Assembly: GCA_017403145.1 (NCBI GenBank)
Contig: JAFQOO010000005.1
Coordinates: forward strand, 1 to 64,000
Origin: Clostridia bacterium
GTDB lineage: Bacteria; Bacillota; Clostridia; Christensenellales; DTU072
Reading direction: 5' to 3'
DNA length: 64,000 nucleotides
In this document: in pieces, positions 50,097 through 59,215 of the stretch
Position numbering within the stretch: the first letter of the stretch is position 1
Layout of the letters: each line of letters begins with the position of its first letter
Translations under genes and position numbers: made by a program
Notes under the pieces: model-generated
Told to the model about the DNA's origin: nothing
Databases searched by the model: none
The model's input: only the letters and a program-made list of their open reading frames with translations

Positions 50097-50789
50097 ATGT
50101 TAAAGTATCAAATATTTGGTAAAGGTAATAGAGTAGTAGTTTTTTTGCACGGTTTTATGGGGAATATACATTCTTTCCGTGGTCTAGCAAATGGGATTGC
50201 CGGAGAAAGTAGGGTGCTTTTAGTGGATTTTGGCTTTAATATTGAGCCTATTGTACCGCTAACACTTGACGATTACGTTAGTGAAGTCGTTGATATTTTG
50301 AATAAAGAAAATATAATCGATGCCTATTTTGTTTGTCATTCATTTGGCGGTAGAGTGGGGGTAAGGTTATTAGCTAAATATCCACATTTAGCTAAAGGAT
50401 TGGTGCTTATCGATAGTGCAGGTTTAAAGCCTAGACGGGGTATAAGATACTATTTTAGAGTGTATTTGCATAAATTTCTCAAAAAGCTAGGCAAAAATGG
50501 ACTAAAAGGTTCTAGCGATTATAGAGAGCTACAACCCAATCAAAAGGCGACTTTTATAAACGTTGTAAACGATTTTACCGATGCCGATTTACCCAATATC
50601 ACCTTTAAAGTATTGCTTATTTGGGGTGCAAGGGATAAATCTACGCCACTATATATGGCGCGTAGATATCGTAAAAAACTACCCCAAGCAACCCTCAAAA
50701 TATTTAAAGATTGCGGACATTTTTGTTACCTAGAAAAGCGTGGAGAAACTCTTTCGCTAATTCGCGCATATATTAGTGAAGATGATTGA
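50097..50789 (+). CDS. Alpha/beta-hydrolase fold protein (230 aa)
   Basis: The fold signatures are present: the oxyanion HGFMG segment, a nucleophile elbow CHSFGG, an acid in WGARDKSTP and a histidine in CGHFCYLEK. Residues about 115-165 form a basic cap. The substrate cannot be named; such genes next to murF and ddl are common in Clostridia but are not well characterised. The start has no ribosome-binding site. The 3' end overlaps the murF-like gene by 8 bp. Confidence 0.85.
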   Translation: MLKYQIFGKGNRVVVFLHGFMGNIHSFRGLANGIAGESRVLLVDFGFNIEPIVPLTLDDYVSEVVDILNKENIIDAYFVCHSFGGRVGVRLLAKYPHLAKGLVLIDSAGLKPRRGIRYYFRVYLHKFLKKLGKNGLKGSSDYRELQPNQKATFINVVNDFTDADLPNITFKVLLIWGARDKSTPLYMARRYRKKLPQATLKIFKDCGHFCYLEKRGETLSLIRAYISEDD

Positions 50790-52314
50790 GTTTCTATTTA
50801 TAATTGCTAGTAGTTTGTTGGTGTGTTCTCGTTCCCTATACTCTTTGTATAGATTGCAAAGTTACGACTATTATGCTGTTTTCAAGGCAAAACCGATACT
50901 TTTTAATATCCTAATATCCATTCTACTAGGCGCGGTGGCTCTAACTATGGAGTACCTTTTGGTAGTCGGATATATTGGATTTTCTACACTATCTATAGTG
51001 TTTTCAGCACTAATCTTAGGGGGATATTTCTCTAAGCGCACCCGATTTAAATTCACTGCTCGTGCATTGAGAGTAACCCTTCCTTATTGGCTTATAATCA
51101 TTGCGCTAAATATCACTTTTTCGTGGGTGTTAAATGGTATTTACCGTATTATTGCACTTGTATCCGTTGTGCTACTAAGCGAAATCATTTTATTTGTAGT
51201 GAACGGATGTATTTCGCCCTTTGAAAGAAAACGTAATTATAATTACGCATATCGCCTAACTAAACGGGTGCGGAACAAAAACCTGATTAAAATTGTAATC
51301 ACGGGAAGCTATGGTAAAACAACTTGTAAAAATATTTTGACTGCATTACTTAGCGAAAAATATCGTGTTATTGCCACAGAGCGTAACTATAATACACCGC
51401 TGGGCATTGCTAAAACGGTAAGCAATCTATCACCCGCTGGCTTTTCCGAAGGCGAAAAGCCCATTGTATTCATTGCCGAAGCGGGTGCGCGAAGAATGGG
51501 CGACGTGCGTAAAATATGCGAGCTGGTTACTCCAACCTATGGCATTGTAACGGGGGTATGCGCTATGCACCTAGATACGTTTAGGAGCGTGGAAAGAATA
51601 AAAAGGGCAAAGCAAGAGCTTGCGGACTATATTGGAGAAAATGGCACGGTGGTTTTTAACGGAGATAACGAACACACCCTAGAAATGAGCAAGGAATTCA
51701 AGGGTAAAAGCGTGGTAGTAGGGTTAAAAAATGGGGATATCAACATTTTTAACCTTAAAACTACGGTATTAGGTAGTACTTTTGATTTGCGCTATGGGGA
51801 TAAAGTGGTTGCTCTAAAAACCTCGTTACTTGGTCGGCACAATGCACTCAACGTTGCTCTAACCGTAGCGCTTGCATTAGAACTTGGCATCGATATAGAA
51901 AGTATAGTCAAGGCGGTAGGTAACCTAAAAGCCACGGAGCACAGACTGCAAGTTATCGTTAGCGGTGGCATAACCATACTAGACGATAGTTATAACGGAA
52001 ATTTGGTAGGAGTAAAGGAAGCGCTAAATCTTATTGCTAGTTATGGTGGGCGAAAGGTGATATATGCACAAGGAATTGTCGAATGTGGTAGGCAAAAGGG
52101 GAAGATAAACCAAGAAATCGGTAGGGCGATTGGTAAAGTCGCCGAGGTTGTTATGCTTTCTGGCGAGAACACCAAGCATCTACTTAAAGGGCTTAAAGAG
52201 GCTGGTTTCAAGGGGGAAATATTTAAATTTTCCACAATTATGCACGCGAAGGATAGCTTCAAGAATATATTGAAGCAAGGGGATATATTTTATATCCAAA
52301 ACGATATTCCATAG
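50782..52314 (+). CDS. murF: Membrane-anchored MurF-type ligase (510 aa)
   Basis: The central and C-terminal Mur ligase domains are clear: ATP loop TGSYGKTT at residues 174-181, then RNYNTPLGIAKTV, HLDTF and DDSYNGN. MurF joins D-Ala-D-Ala to the UDP-MurNAc-tripeptide, and ddl, which makes that dipeptide, follows 7 bp downstream. Instead of the usual soluble MurF N-terminal domain, residues 1-142 contain about five hydrophobic segments. Another amide-ligase role on cell-wall precursors is possible. An in-frame GTG at 50776 is an alternative start. Confidence 0.85.
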   Translation: MIEFLFIIASSLLVCSRSLYSLYRLQSYDYYAVFKAKPILFNILISILLGAVALTMEYLLVVGYIGFSTLSIVFSALILGGYFSKRTRFKFTARALRVTLPYWLIIIALNITFSWVLNGIYRIIALVSVVLLSEIILFVVNGCISPFERKRNYNYAYRLTKRVRNKNLIKIVITGSYGKTTCKNILTALLSEKYRVIATERNYNTPLGIAKTVSNLSPAGFSEGEKPIVFIAEAGARRMGDVRKICELVTPTYGIVTGVCAMHLDTFRSVERIKRAKQELADYIGENGTVVFNGDNEHTLEMSKEFKGKSVVVGLKNGDINIFNLKTTVLGSTFDLRYGDKVVALKTSLLGRHNALNVALTVALALELGIDIESIVKAVGNLKATEHRLQVIVSGGITILDDSYNGNLVGVKEALNLIASYGGRKVIYAQGIVECGRQKGKINQEIGRAIGKVAEVVMLSGENTKHLLKGLKEAGFKGEIFKFSTIMHAKDSFKNILKQGDIFYIQNDIP

Positions 52315-52321
52315 GAGAGAT

Positions 52322-53404
52322 ATGAAGAAAGTTATAGCCATATTTGGAGGGGAGTCAACCGAGCACGATATATCTATAATAACCGCGGTAGAGGCGCTAA
52401 ATGCAAGCCCCTACGTTGGGTACAAGGTATATCCCGTATACGTACGCGATGGAGTGTGGTATAGTAGCGAAAGTATGCTAGATTTACGCACTTTTGTAGA
52501 TTTTGAGCCTAAAAACCACAAAAAAGTAGCGCTCATTGGTAACGAACTACGTTATCTAAAGCGCGGAAAATGGAAGCTGATTGATAGTATAGATTGTGCC
52601 TTATTGCTCACTCACGGAGGGGTGGGAGAAAGTGGAGAGCTACAAGGATTTTTAGAGATATCGGGCGTACCTTATACTTCCTCGGACGTTAGTGCAAGCG
52701 CGCTCACTATGGATAAATATCAACTCAAGCTTGCCTTGAAGGATATGAAGATTGGGGTTATAAAGGGAGTTAAGGTGGAAAACAGCGAGTTAGAGAGCTT
52801 GGAAAGGATAGAAAAATCGCTTGACTATCCCGTGTTTTGCAAACCCAACGCGCAAGGTAGCAGTATTGGTGTGGGAATGGCGCATAATCGCGACGAGCTC
52901 ATTGAAAAAATAGCGCTTGCACTCCAATACGATAGTGCGGTACTTGTGGAAAAAGGAATGGAAGATTTTGTGGAATATAATTGTGCGGTTGTTAGGAGTG
53001 GGGAAACAGTGCACGTTTCCGAAGTAGAAAAACCCTTGAACGCGGGCGACTTTTTGAGCTTTGAGGACAAGTATATGGACTATACCAAGACCGCTTGTTT
53101 ATGTAAAAGAGAATTTCCTGCAAAAATAAATGAGGAACTTGCGCGCGAAATCCGTAGTACTTCTTGTAAGGTTTATGAAAGATTACACCTAAAAGGTGTC
53201 GTTCGATTTGATTTTATTTATAAAAACCGCCTATATCTAAACGAAATAAACTCTATTCCCGGCTCACTAGCTCACTATTTGTTTGCTAATATATCCTATA
53301 CCGATTTTCTCAGTATGCTAATAGACGAGGCAATCGAGGTTGGCAACAAGAAATATGCCAAATTCCAAAGTATGGTGTTAGGGGAGGGCGGAATATTTAA
53401 ATAA
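52322..53404 (+). CDS. ddl: D-alanine--D-alanine ligase (360 aa)
   Basis: This ATP-grasp enzyme makes the D-Ala-D-Ala dipeptide for peptidoglycan. Seen are GGESTEHDISI, THGGVGESGELQGFLE, CKPNAQGSSIGV (ATP-binding region) and EINSIPGSLAHYLF near the C-terminus. The start follows AGGAGAGAT. The last 8 bp overlap the 3' end of the convergent TIR-LRR gene, so no terminator separates them. Confidence 0.95.
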   Translation: MKKVIAIFGGESTEHDISIITAVEALNASPYVGYKVYPVYVRDGVWYSSESMLDLRTFVDFEPKNHKKVALIGNELRYLKRGKWKLIDSIDCALLLTHGGVGESGELQGFLEISGVPYTSSDVSASALTMDKYQLKLALKDMKIGVIKGVKVENSELESLERIEKSLDYPVFCKPNAQGSSIGVGMAHNRDELIEKIALALQYDSAVLVEKGMEDFVEYNCAVVRSGETVHVSEVEKPLNAGDFLSFEDKYMDYTKTACLCKREFPAKINEELAREIRSTSCKVYERLHLKGVVRFDFIYKNRLYLNEINSIPGSLAHYLFANISYTDFLSMLIDEAIEVGNKKYAKFQSMVLGEGGIFK

Positions 53405-55295
53405 TATTTATCTTATCGCTTATTTCTAACTTGTCCCTATCAAGCACGACGCCGGAGTGGTTTATGATTGTTTCTAGCGAAGAGCAACCGCTAAAAGCCC
53501 ACAAGCCAACCTTTTTAACAGAGCTTGGAATGGTAATAGATTTAAGGTTTTTAGCACCGTCAAAGGCACTAATTCCAATTTCGACAACGTTATCGGGTAT
53601 TATAAAAGTGGCGTCTTGCTTGCCAACAGCATATTGTATAAGCTCCTTATCGCGAGAGTATACGTTACCGTCAAGGCTATAGTAAACCTCGTTATCCTTG
53701 TCGACTGCGATTTCGGTAAGATTTTCACAGTTGGAAAAAGGGGCGCGTAAAGAAGTTAACCCTTTGGGGATAAACACATTTGTTAAGCCCGCGCAACCAT
53801 TAAACGCGTTACTAAATATTTCTTTAACCGAGTTTGGAATGGTTATGCTTTCAAGTTTTACGCAGTCTTTGAAGGCATTGTCTAGAATATATTCGACCGA
53901 TTGGGGAATGTTAAAGCTAGCTAAACTAACGTCGCCGGCAAAGGCATAAGAGGGAATGTTCTCGGCGTATTTGGAAAGTTTAACGTTTGTTAACTTTTCA
54001 CAATTATTCAAAATTCGGTAACCGAACTCAGTCATTGAGTCAGCCATAGTAAAGGTTCTAAGATTTTTACATCCATAGAAAGCATTTGAACCAATATCGA
54101 GAACGCTTGGTGGGATACAAATTTCCGTTAGGCTCTCGCACCTGCTAAAAGCCGAGTCCCCAATATTCGAAAGATTGTTAGGTAGGGTAATGGAGGAAAG
54201 GTTTACACAGTTTTCAAAAGCTCCGTTTCCTAGGTGTCGTAACCCTTTCGAGGGAGTAAAGCTAGTCAAACTTGTGCAGTTTTCAAAAGCTCCGTCGCCC
54301 AAATAAAATACGGTATCGGGAATGGCTGTAACGTTCAAAGAGGTGCAACCTGCAAAAGCGCGAGCGTGTATAGAAAACAGCTCCGTTAGTGCAAAAAGGT
54401 TAATCTTTTCCAGAGAATAGCAGTTTCTAAAAGCATCGGAACCAAGCGAGGTTAAAGTTGTGGGTAGGTCAACCGATTCGAGGGCGTGGAAGTTGGCAAA
54501 CACTGCGGTATCTTCAACGTGAGTTAAAGGTAATTCCTCGAAAAATTTACCCGTTTTTTCCTCGTATTGTAACAAATCTTCCATATTTGCTATGCTACTA
54601 CGACTAACGTATGCGGGAATTTTTGCTTCGGTAATAGCGTTATCCTTGCAGGCGTAAAGGGTGGCAACGGGGGTATCTGCTTTATGGTTTACCGTTTCAA
54701 GCTTGAACCTAAATTCATAAAGATTTCTTCCTTTTAGCGTCTTTTTGATGCTATTTAGTTTGGCTTGCGTGGGTGCGTTAAAGGGTAGATATATAACGTC
54801 TTGGTTAAAGCAGTCGCTAAACAAATATCTAGCTTTATCTTGGTCGATATTGGACTCTTTGGCTTTACCGCTAGCAATCAAATCTTGTAGCATACTTTGA
54901 CCGCAAGAAATATTACCGTCGAGAAGGGGAAGATTTATCGAAAAATAGTTTAGTCCTTTCTTTCTCACGTATTCGATTTCTTTATTGCAAGCGGTGGAAA
55001 GAATAGAGTTTTCGCTAAGGTAAAAGATAACTCCCTTGCATTGGAATTTGGATATATAGGTTTTTGCAATATATTCCCAATTTTCCCCCACGTGAATATC
55101 GGTATCGTACCAAAAATTTAGTCCTTCGGCTTCTAGCTTTAGGATATCGGTAAGCACCGCCTTATAATCTTTGTGGGAATAGGAAACAAAATAGTAGTCC
55201 TCTTGGTGAGAGGTCGGCAAAACGTCGCTATCCAAATCGGTGAGCGAATGGGAGTTTTCTATAGCCAGAATTCTTTCTTCCAAAGTTTTGGTCAT
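53397..55295 (-). CDS. TIR-LRR fusion protein (632 aa)
   Basis: Residues about 33-165 form a TIR domain of the bacterial TIR_2 type: DYYFVSYSHKDYKAVL, FWYDTDIHVGENWE, and LSENSILSTACNKEIEYV. In the last, Glu106 sits where the NADase glutamate lies in catalytic TIRs. From about residue 225 to the C-terminus are LRR_5 repeats like those of the 0.8-38 kb array, including one DGNVYSRDKELIQYAVGKQ insert. There is no signal peptide or membrane helix, so a cytoplasmic location is likely. AGGAGG precedes the ATG at 55295. It lies 14 bp after rqcH on the same strand. By analogy TIR could be the effector and LRR the sensor; this is inference. Confidence 0.9.
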   Translation of the reverse strand: MTKTLEERILAIENSHSLTDLDSDVLPTSHQEDYYFVSYSHKDYKAVLTDILKLEAEGLNFWYDTDIHVGENWEYIAKTYISKFQCKGVIFYLSENSILSTACNKEIEYVRKKGLNYFSINLPLLDGNISCGQSMLQDLIASGKAKESNIDQDKARYLFSDCFNQDVIYLPFNAPTQAKLNSIKKTLKGRNLYEFRFKLETVNHKADTPVATLYACKDNAITEAKIPAYVSRSSIANMEDLLQYEEKTGKFFEELPLTHVEDTAVFANFHALESVDLPTTLTSLGSDAFRNCYSLEKINLFALTELFSIHARAFAGCTSLNVTAIPDTVFYLGDGAFENCTSLTSFTPSKGLRHLGNGAFENCVNLSSITLPNNLSNIGDSAFSRCESLTEICIPPSVLDIGSNAFYGCKNLRTFTMADSMTEFGYRILNNCEKLTNVKLSKYAENIPSYAFAGDVSLASFNIPQSVEYILDNAFKDCVKLESITIPNSVKEIFSNAFNGCAGLTNVFIPKGLTSLRAPFSNCENLTEIAVDKDNEVYYSLDGNVYSRDKELIQYAVGKQDATFIIPDNVVEIGISAFDGAKNLKSITIPSSVKKVGLWAFSGCSSLETIINHSGVVLDRDKLEISDKINII

Positions 55296-55309
55296 ATTGC
55301 CTCCTAAAA

Positions 55310-56983
55310 CTAGTCGCGCCAATCGGTGGGTTTAACAACAATCGTCTTGTAATTTACGTAATTAACAAGCCCGATTTTACCAAGTTTTTTAACGTGTTTA
55401 CGCTCGGTAAAATCTACCTCAACCTTGCTGTTTTCTCTGGCTTCGGAGTAGTAGGCGACCACTTCCGCAACGCGCTCAAGCACCTTTTCCGGTACGGGTT
55501 TACCCTTGCATTTTATAATGCCGTGGGCACCGTGATAGGTCTTTACGTGGAGCCAAATATCACTCGATTCACCAAGGCTAAAAGTAACTTCGTCGTTTTG
55601 AATATTGTTCTTACCAACGTACACCCTAAAGCCTTGTAATTCAAAGGATAGCGGGGGAGTTTTCTTGGGCTTTTTAGGGTTCTTTTTATGGTGCTCGTTG
55701 GGGCTTTGAGAGGGTGATTTTTTTAGGGAATCTAGCTCTAGATTTATCTCGGCATACTCGGCGGGGGAGGAAGAGTTTTGTACCGCAACTTTAATGCTTT
55801 TTAGGTATTCGCGTTGCTCCAAAAGTCGCTTTAATTCCTCTTTGGCATAGGCTTCCGCACCTTTAGCTTTGTTATACTTCTTGAAGTACTTTTCCACGTT
55901 CTTTTGGGGCGAAATCGTGGGTTCTAGGGCAATTTCTACCACTCCGGTATTATAAAAATCGTCGCATTTTATAATACTCATACCTCGCTCAACGCGGTAT
56001 AAATTGCATTTTAGTATCTCGCCGAGTTGAAGGTATCGTTCCTTGTCGCCACTGCTTTCAAGCGTGCGTTCGTTATCCTTTATTCGCCTTTCGGTTTTGG
56101 CGATAAGTGCCTTTAGTTTTTGGTTTAGTTTTAGGGTGTCGCGAGTCTTCTTGGTTTGCTCTCCCGTTTCAAGATAAAAAGCGTCTATTGCACTAGACAA
56201 AGTATCCTTTTCTTCATAGCTTCCTAGAGCCTTTCTGGAGTAATAAGGGTATGCGAAAAAGCCTATACATTTACCCCTTTCGTCATATTGTGCGACGGGG
56301 CGAAATTCGGGGTGAGAGTATAAGTTATCAAGTCTTGTGCAAGCACTCGATATTCCTTCGAGTTTTGATAGTTCTATCAGTTCTAGCGCACTTTCTTTCG
56401 ATAGTCCGTTTACCTTGCTATAAACCTCTTTAGCGTCATCGTTACAAAGTGCCTCTTCGACCTTGTCGGTTTCGCTAAGTAGTGCCTTGCTCTTTTTTGG
56501 ATAGGTGTATTCGGCGCCGGGGAAAACCACTCTTGACTCAAGGTTCATAACACGTTTTACAGCATCGATTATCGTGTAGTCCTCTTTGAGTAAAATGATA
56601 TTGGAAGCACCGCCCATAATTTCAATAATCAATCTAAAAGTGGTGGCATCGTTAAGCTCGTTCCTAGCAACAATGGTAAACTCGAAAAGCCTATCCTCGT
56701 TTAGAGTGGTAACTCTTTCTATCGTTCCACCCAAAATATGCTTGCGTAGGAGCATACAAAAGTTGGGAGGGGTAGGAGTGCTTGGAAAACGTACCGAGGT
56801 AAAGTGAACGCGGGGAGCGTCGCTCCTAGCACTAAGGTACAACGCGCGGTTAACCCCTCTAGCGCGTACAACGAGAAGTACCTCGTCGGGCGAGGGCATA
56901 CCGATTTTATCTATCTTGCCTTGCGTTAAAAGTTCGTGCATTTCGCTTGCAAGGGCTTTTAGGGTAATCAAATCGTTTGGCAT
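55310..56983 (-). CDS. rqcH: Rqc2/NFACT homologue RqcH (557 aa)
   Basis: RqcH binds obstructed 50S subunits and directs alanine tailing of stalled nascent chains. The NFACT-N domain shows NFCMLLRKHILGG and the Asp97-Arg98 pair (in LNEDRLFEF) needed for tRNA recruitment in characterised homologues. A coiled coil follows (about residues 285-430), then a charged linker and the C-terminal NFACT-R domain with DIWLHVKTYHGAHGIIKC. Older annotations call this family fibronectin-binding protein. The start has no ribosome-binding site and lies six bases after a perfect TATAAT. The TIR-LRR gene is next in the same transcript. Confidence 0.93.
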   Translation of the reverse strand: MPNDLITLKALASEMHELLTQGKIDKIGMPSPDEVLLVVRARGVNRALYLSARSDAPRVHFTSVRFPSTPTPPNFCMLLRKHILGGTIERVTTLNEDRLFEFTIVARNELNDATTFRLIIEIMGGASNIILLKEDYTIIDAVKRVMNLESRVVFPGAEYTYPKKSKALLSETDKVEEALCNDDAKEVYSKVNGLSKESALELIELSKLEGISSACTRLDNLYSHPEFRPVAQYDERGKCIGFFAYPYYSRKALGSYEEKDTLSSAIDAFYLETGEQTKKTRDTLKLNQKLKALIAKTERRIKDNERTLESSGDKERYLQLGEILKCNLYRVERGMSIIKCDDFYNTGVVEIALEPTISPQKNVEKYFKKYNKAKGAEAYAKEELKRLLEQREYLKSIKVAVQNSSSPAEYAEINLELDSLKKSPSQSPNEHHKKNPKKPKKTPPLSFELQGFRVYVGKNNIQNDEVTFSLGESSDIWLHVKTYHGAHGIIKCKGKPVPEKVLERVAEVVAYYSEARENSKVEVDFTERKHVKKLGKIGLVNYVNYKTIVVKPTDWRD

Positions 56984-56989
56984 AGCCTA

Positions 56990-57018
56990 ATTATAACCGT
57001 TTAGGGATAGGCTTGCAA
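56990..57018 (-). promoter_or_regulatory. Promoter of rqcH, predicted leaderless
   Basis: On the minus strand TTGCAA (57018-57013), a 17-bp spacer and TATAAT (56995-56990), then six bases to the ATG at 56983. There is no room for a Shine-Dalgarno sequence. Confidence 0.7.
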
Positions 57019-57045
57019 CCGATTTTTAAGAATTACTTAAAACAG

Positions 57046-57074
57046 TTGCAATTAGTTTTTATATTTGTTATTAT
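57046..57074 (+). promoter_or_regulatory. Promoter of tig
   Basis: TTGCAA (57046-57051), a 17-bp spacer and TATTAT (57069-57074). It is divergent from the rqcH promoter, with about 28 bp between the two -35 boxes. The leader to the ATG at 57131 is about 50 nt and includes CGGAGG. Confidence 0.6.
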
Positions 57075-57130
57075 ATACGGGCGCACGAGTGGGCGCATTA
57101 ACGCAAGAATAATTCGGAGGTATATAAATT

Positions 57131-58459
57131 ATGGAGTATTCAATCCAAAAACTCGAAAAATCAACTGTAGAAATTTCTATTTCCATCGAAAAAGAAGAAT
57201 GGAAAGGCTACATTCAAGAAGCTTACAACAAGAACAAGTTCCGTTACACTCTTGAAGGCTTCAGAAAGGGCAAGGTACCCTTCAACGTATTAGTAAAGAG
57301 ATATGGTATCGAAGTTTTCTTCGAAGATGCAATGGATATCGCTATGCAAAAGGCATACGGTGAAGTTCTTCAAAAAGAAAAGCTCGACCCCGTTTCACGT
57401 CCCGACGTAGATATCAACGTAGTTGACGAAGATGGTCTAAAGTTCACCATTCGCGTAGCCAACTATCCCGAATTCGAAGTAGCTCCCTATACCGGACTTA
57501 CCTTCAAAAAGGTAGTTAACAAGGTTAAGAAGGCAGAAATCGATGCAGAAATCAATCGTGAGCTCGAAGCACGCAGACCTATCGTTACCGTTACCGATAG
57601 AGCAGTTCAAGACGGCGATATGATTACCCTTGATTATAGTGGCGCAGTTGACGGCGTTAAGTTCGAAGGCGGTACTGCAGAAAACCAAGCATTGACCATT
57701 GGTTCCAAGCAATTTATCCCCGGCTTTGAAGAGCAACTTATCGGCAAGGAAATCGGCGTACAATGTGATATTAACGTAACTTTCCCTGCAGAATATCACG
57801 CAGCTGACCTAGCAGGCAAAGAAGCAGTATTCACCTGCACCGTTAAAGAAATCAAGACTAAGCAAGAAGTTGCACTCGACGACGAATTTGCAAAGGATTT
57901 GGGATTTGACAAGCTCAGCGAGTACAAGGCAGACGTTAAGGCAAGACTTCAAAAGAAGGCTGACGAAAATGCTATCAACGAAGAAAACGAAGCAATTCTT
58001 ACCTCTATCGTTGATGCAACCAACATTGATATTCCCGATTGTATGATAGAAGAAGAACTTGACCGCTTTGTTGCTAATATGAAGCAAAATATGGCACAAT
58101 ACGGACTAAAGTTCGAAGATTATCTAACCTATGCGCAAACCACCGAAGAAGCTATCCGTCAAGACCGCAAGGACGCAGCTATCAAGGAACTCAAAATCGG
58201 TATGGTAATCGAAGCTATCGTTAAGAAGGAAAATCTTGTTCCCACCAAGGAAGACTTTGATGCAGAAATCAAGAAGATGGCAGAATCTCAAGGTATGACC
58301 GAAGAAGAATTTGCTAAGAACGCCGACGAACGCACCTACAACTATATGATGACTCGTCTAATGGACGAAAAACTCATTGCATTCCTACGCGCAAACAACG
58401 TTTTGGAAGAAAAGAAATCTACCAAAAAGGCAACCGACAAGGCAACTGACGCCGAATAA
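57131..58459 (+). CDS. tig: Trigger factor (442 aa)
   Basis: This is the ribosome-bound chaperone and prolyl isomerase. The N-terminal domain carries EGFRKGKVPFNVL, a close variant of the GFRxGxxP ribosome-binding signature. The FKBP-like domain spans about residues 155-245 (DGDMITLDYSGAVDG and GFEEQLIGKEIG). The C-terminal helical arms run to a short Lys/Thr-rich tail. CGGAGG precedes the ATG. It heads the protein quality-control cluster. Confidence 0.96.
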   Translation: MEYSIQKLEKSTVEISISIEKEEWKGYIQEAYNKNKFRYTLEGFRKGKVPFNVLVKRYGIEVFFEDAMDIAMQKAYGEVLQKEKLDPVSRPDVDINVVDEDGLKFTIRVANYPEFEVAPYTGLTFKKVVNKVKKAEIDAEINRELEARRPIVTVTDRAVQDGDMITLDYSGAVDGVKFEGGTAENQALTIGSKQFIPGFEEQLIGKEIGVQCDINVTFPAEYHAADLAGKEAVFTCTVKEIKTKQEVALDDEFAKDLGFDKLSEYKADVKARLQKKADENAINEENEAILTSIVDATNIDIPDCMIEEELDRFVANMKQNMAQYGLKFEDYLTYAQTTEEAIRQDRKDAAIKELKIGMVIEAIVKKENLVPTKEDFDAEIKKMAESQGMTEEEFAKNADERTYNYMMTRLMDEKLIAFLRANNVLEEKKSTKKATDKATDAE

Positions 58460-58515
58460 TCATTCAATTTCTTAGCACCGATATTTTTTAAAGGTGCAAT
58501 CAACAAAGTTTTTAG

Positions 58516-58551
58516 TTAGACCTTTGGCAAAAAAGCTTGCCAAAGGTCTAA
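58516..58551. other. Strong 15-bp hairpin between tig and clpP
   Basis: TTAGACCTTTGGCAA (58516-58530) pairs perfectly with TTGCCAAAGGTCTAA (58537-58551) around AAAAGC. No T run follows on the + strand, so it is not a standard terminator. It may protect the tig mRNA 3' end, partly attenuate transcription, or act as a processing site. Confidence 0.6.
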
Positions 58552-58593
58552 ACCGAACCCGTTTTGGGTACAATAAAAAAGGAGAATATAAAA

Positions 58594-59202
58594 ATGACGA
58601 ACGAAATCCGTAACAATTATGTTCCTATTCCCACAGTTATCGAGCAAACCAACCGTGGTTCAACCGCTTATGATTTGTATTCTAGACTACTTGAAGACAG
58701 AATTATTTTCCTTACCGGAGTAATTGACGATGCAACTGCAAATCTAGTCGTTGGTCAGCTCTTATACCTTGAAACCAAGGACCCCGAAAAAGATATTTGT
58801 TTATATATCAACTCTCCCGGCGGTAGCGTAACTGCCGGTATGGCAATTTTTGATACTATGAACTATATCAAGTGCGACGTATCAACCATCTGTGTAGGTA
58901 TGGCTGCAAGTATGGGTGCATTCCTTTTATCTGCGGGCACCAAAGGTAAGAGAATTTGTTTACCCAACAGCGAAGTAATGATTCACCAACCTCTTGGTGG
59001 AGCACAAGGTCAAGCAAGCGATATCAAAATCGTAGCCGACCACATTTTGAAGACCAAGGAAAAGCTCAACAAGTTCCTTGCCGAAGCAACCGGTAAGCCC
59101 GTAGAGGTTATCGAACGCGACACCGACCGTGATAACTATATGTCAGCTGAAGAAGCAAAGGCATACGGTCTTGTTGACGAAGTTTTCTATACTAGAAAAT
59201 AA
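58594..59202 (+). CDS. clpP: ATP-dependent Clp protease proteolytic subunit (202 aa)
   Basis: This serine protease forms the barrel used by ClpX and other ATPases. The catalytic triad is Ser106 (in MAASMGAF), His131 (in MIHQPLGG) and probably Asp176 (in ERDTDRD). Length is typical. The ATG at 58594 follows AAAAAGGAG; the frame opens 30 bp earlier, but that start lies before the ribosome-binding site. clpX begins 13 bp downstream. Confidence 0.97.
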   Translation: MTNEIRNNYVPIPTVIEQTNRGSTAYDLYSRLLEDRIIFLTGVIDDATANLVVGQLLYLETKDPEKDICLYINSPGGSVTAGMAIFDTMNYIKCDVSTICVGMAASMGAFLLSAGTKGKRICLPNSEVMIHQPLGGAQGQASDIKIVADHILKTKEKLNKFLAEATGKPVEVIERDTDRDNYMSAEEAKAYGLVDEVFYTRK

Positions 59203-59215
59203 TAAAAGGTAGCAA

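Noticed and set aside
58460..58593. CIRCE or CtsR operator upstream of clpP
   Set aside because: Neither TTAGCACTC/GAGTGCTAA nor the GGTCAAA direct repeat is present. TTAGCACC with GGTGC near 58470-58497 is too short and too divergent.
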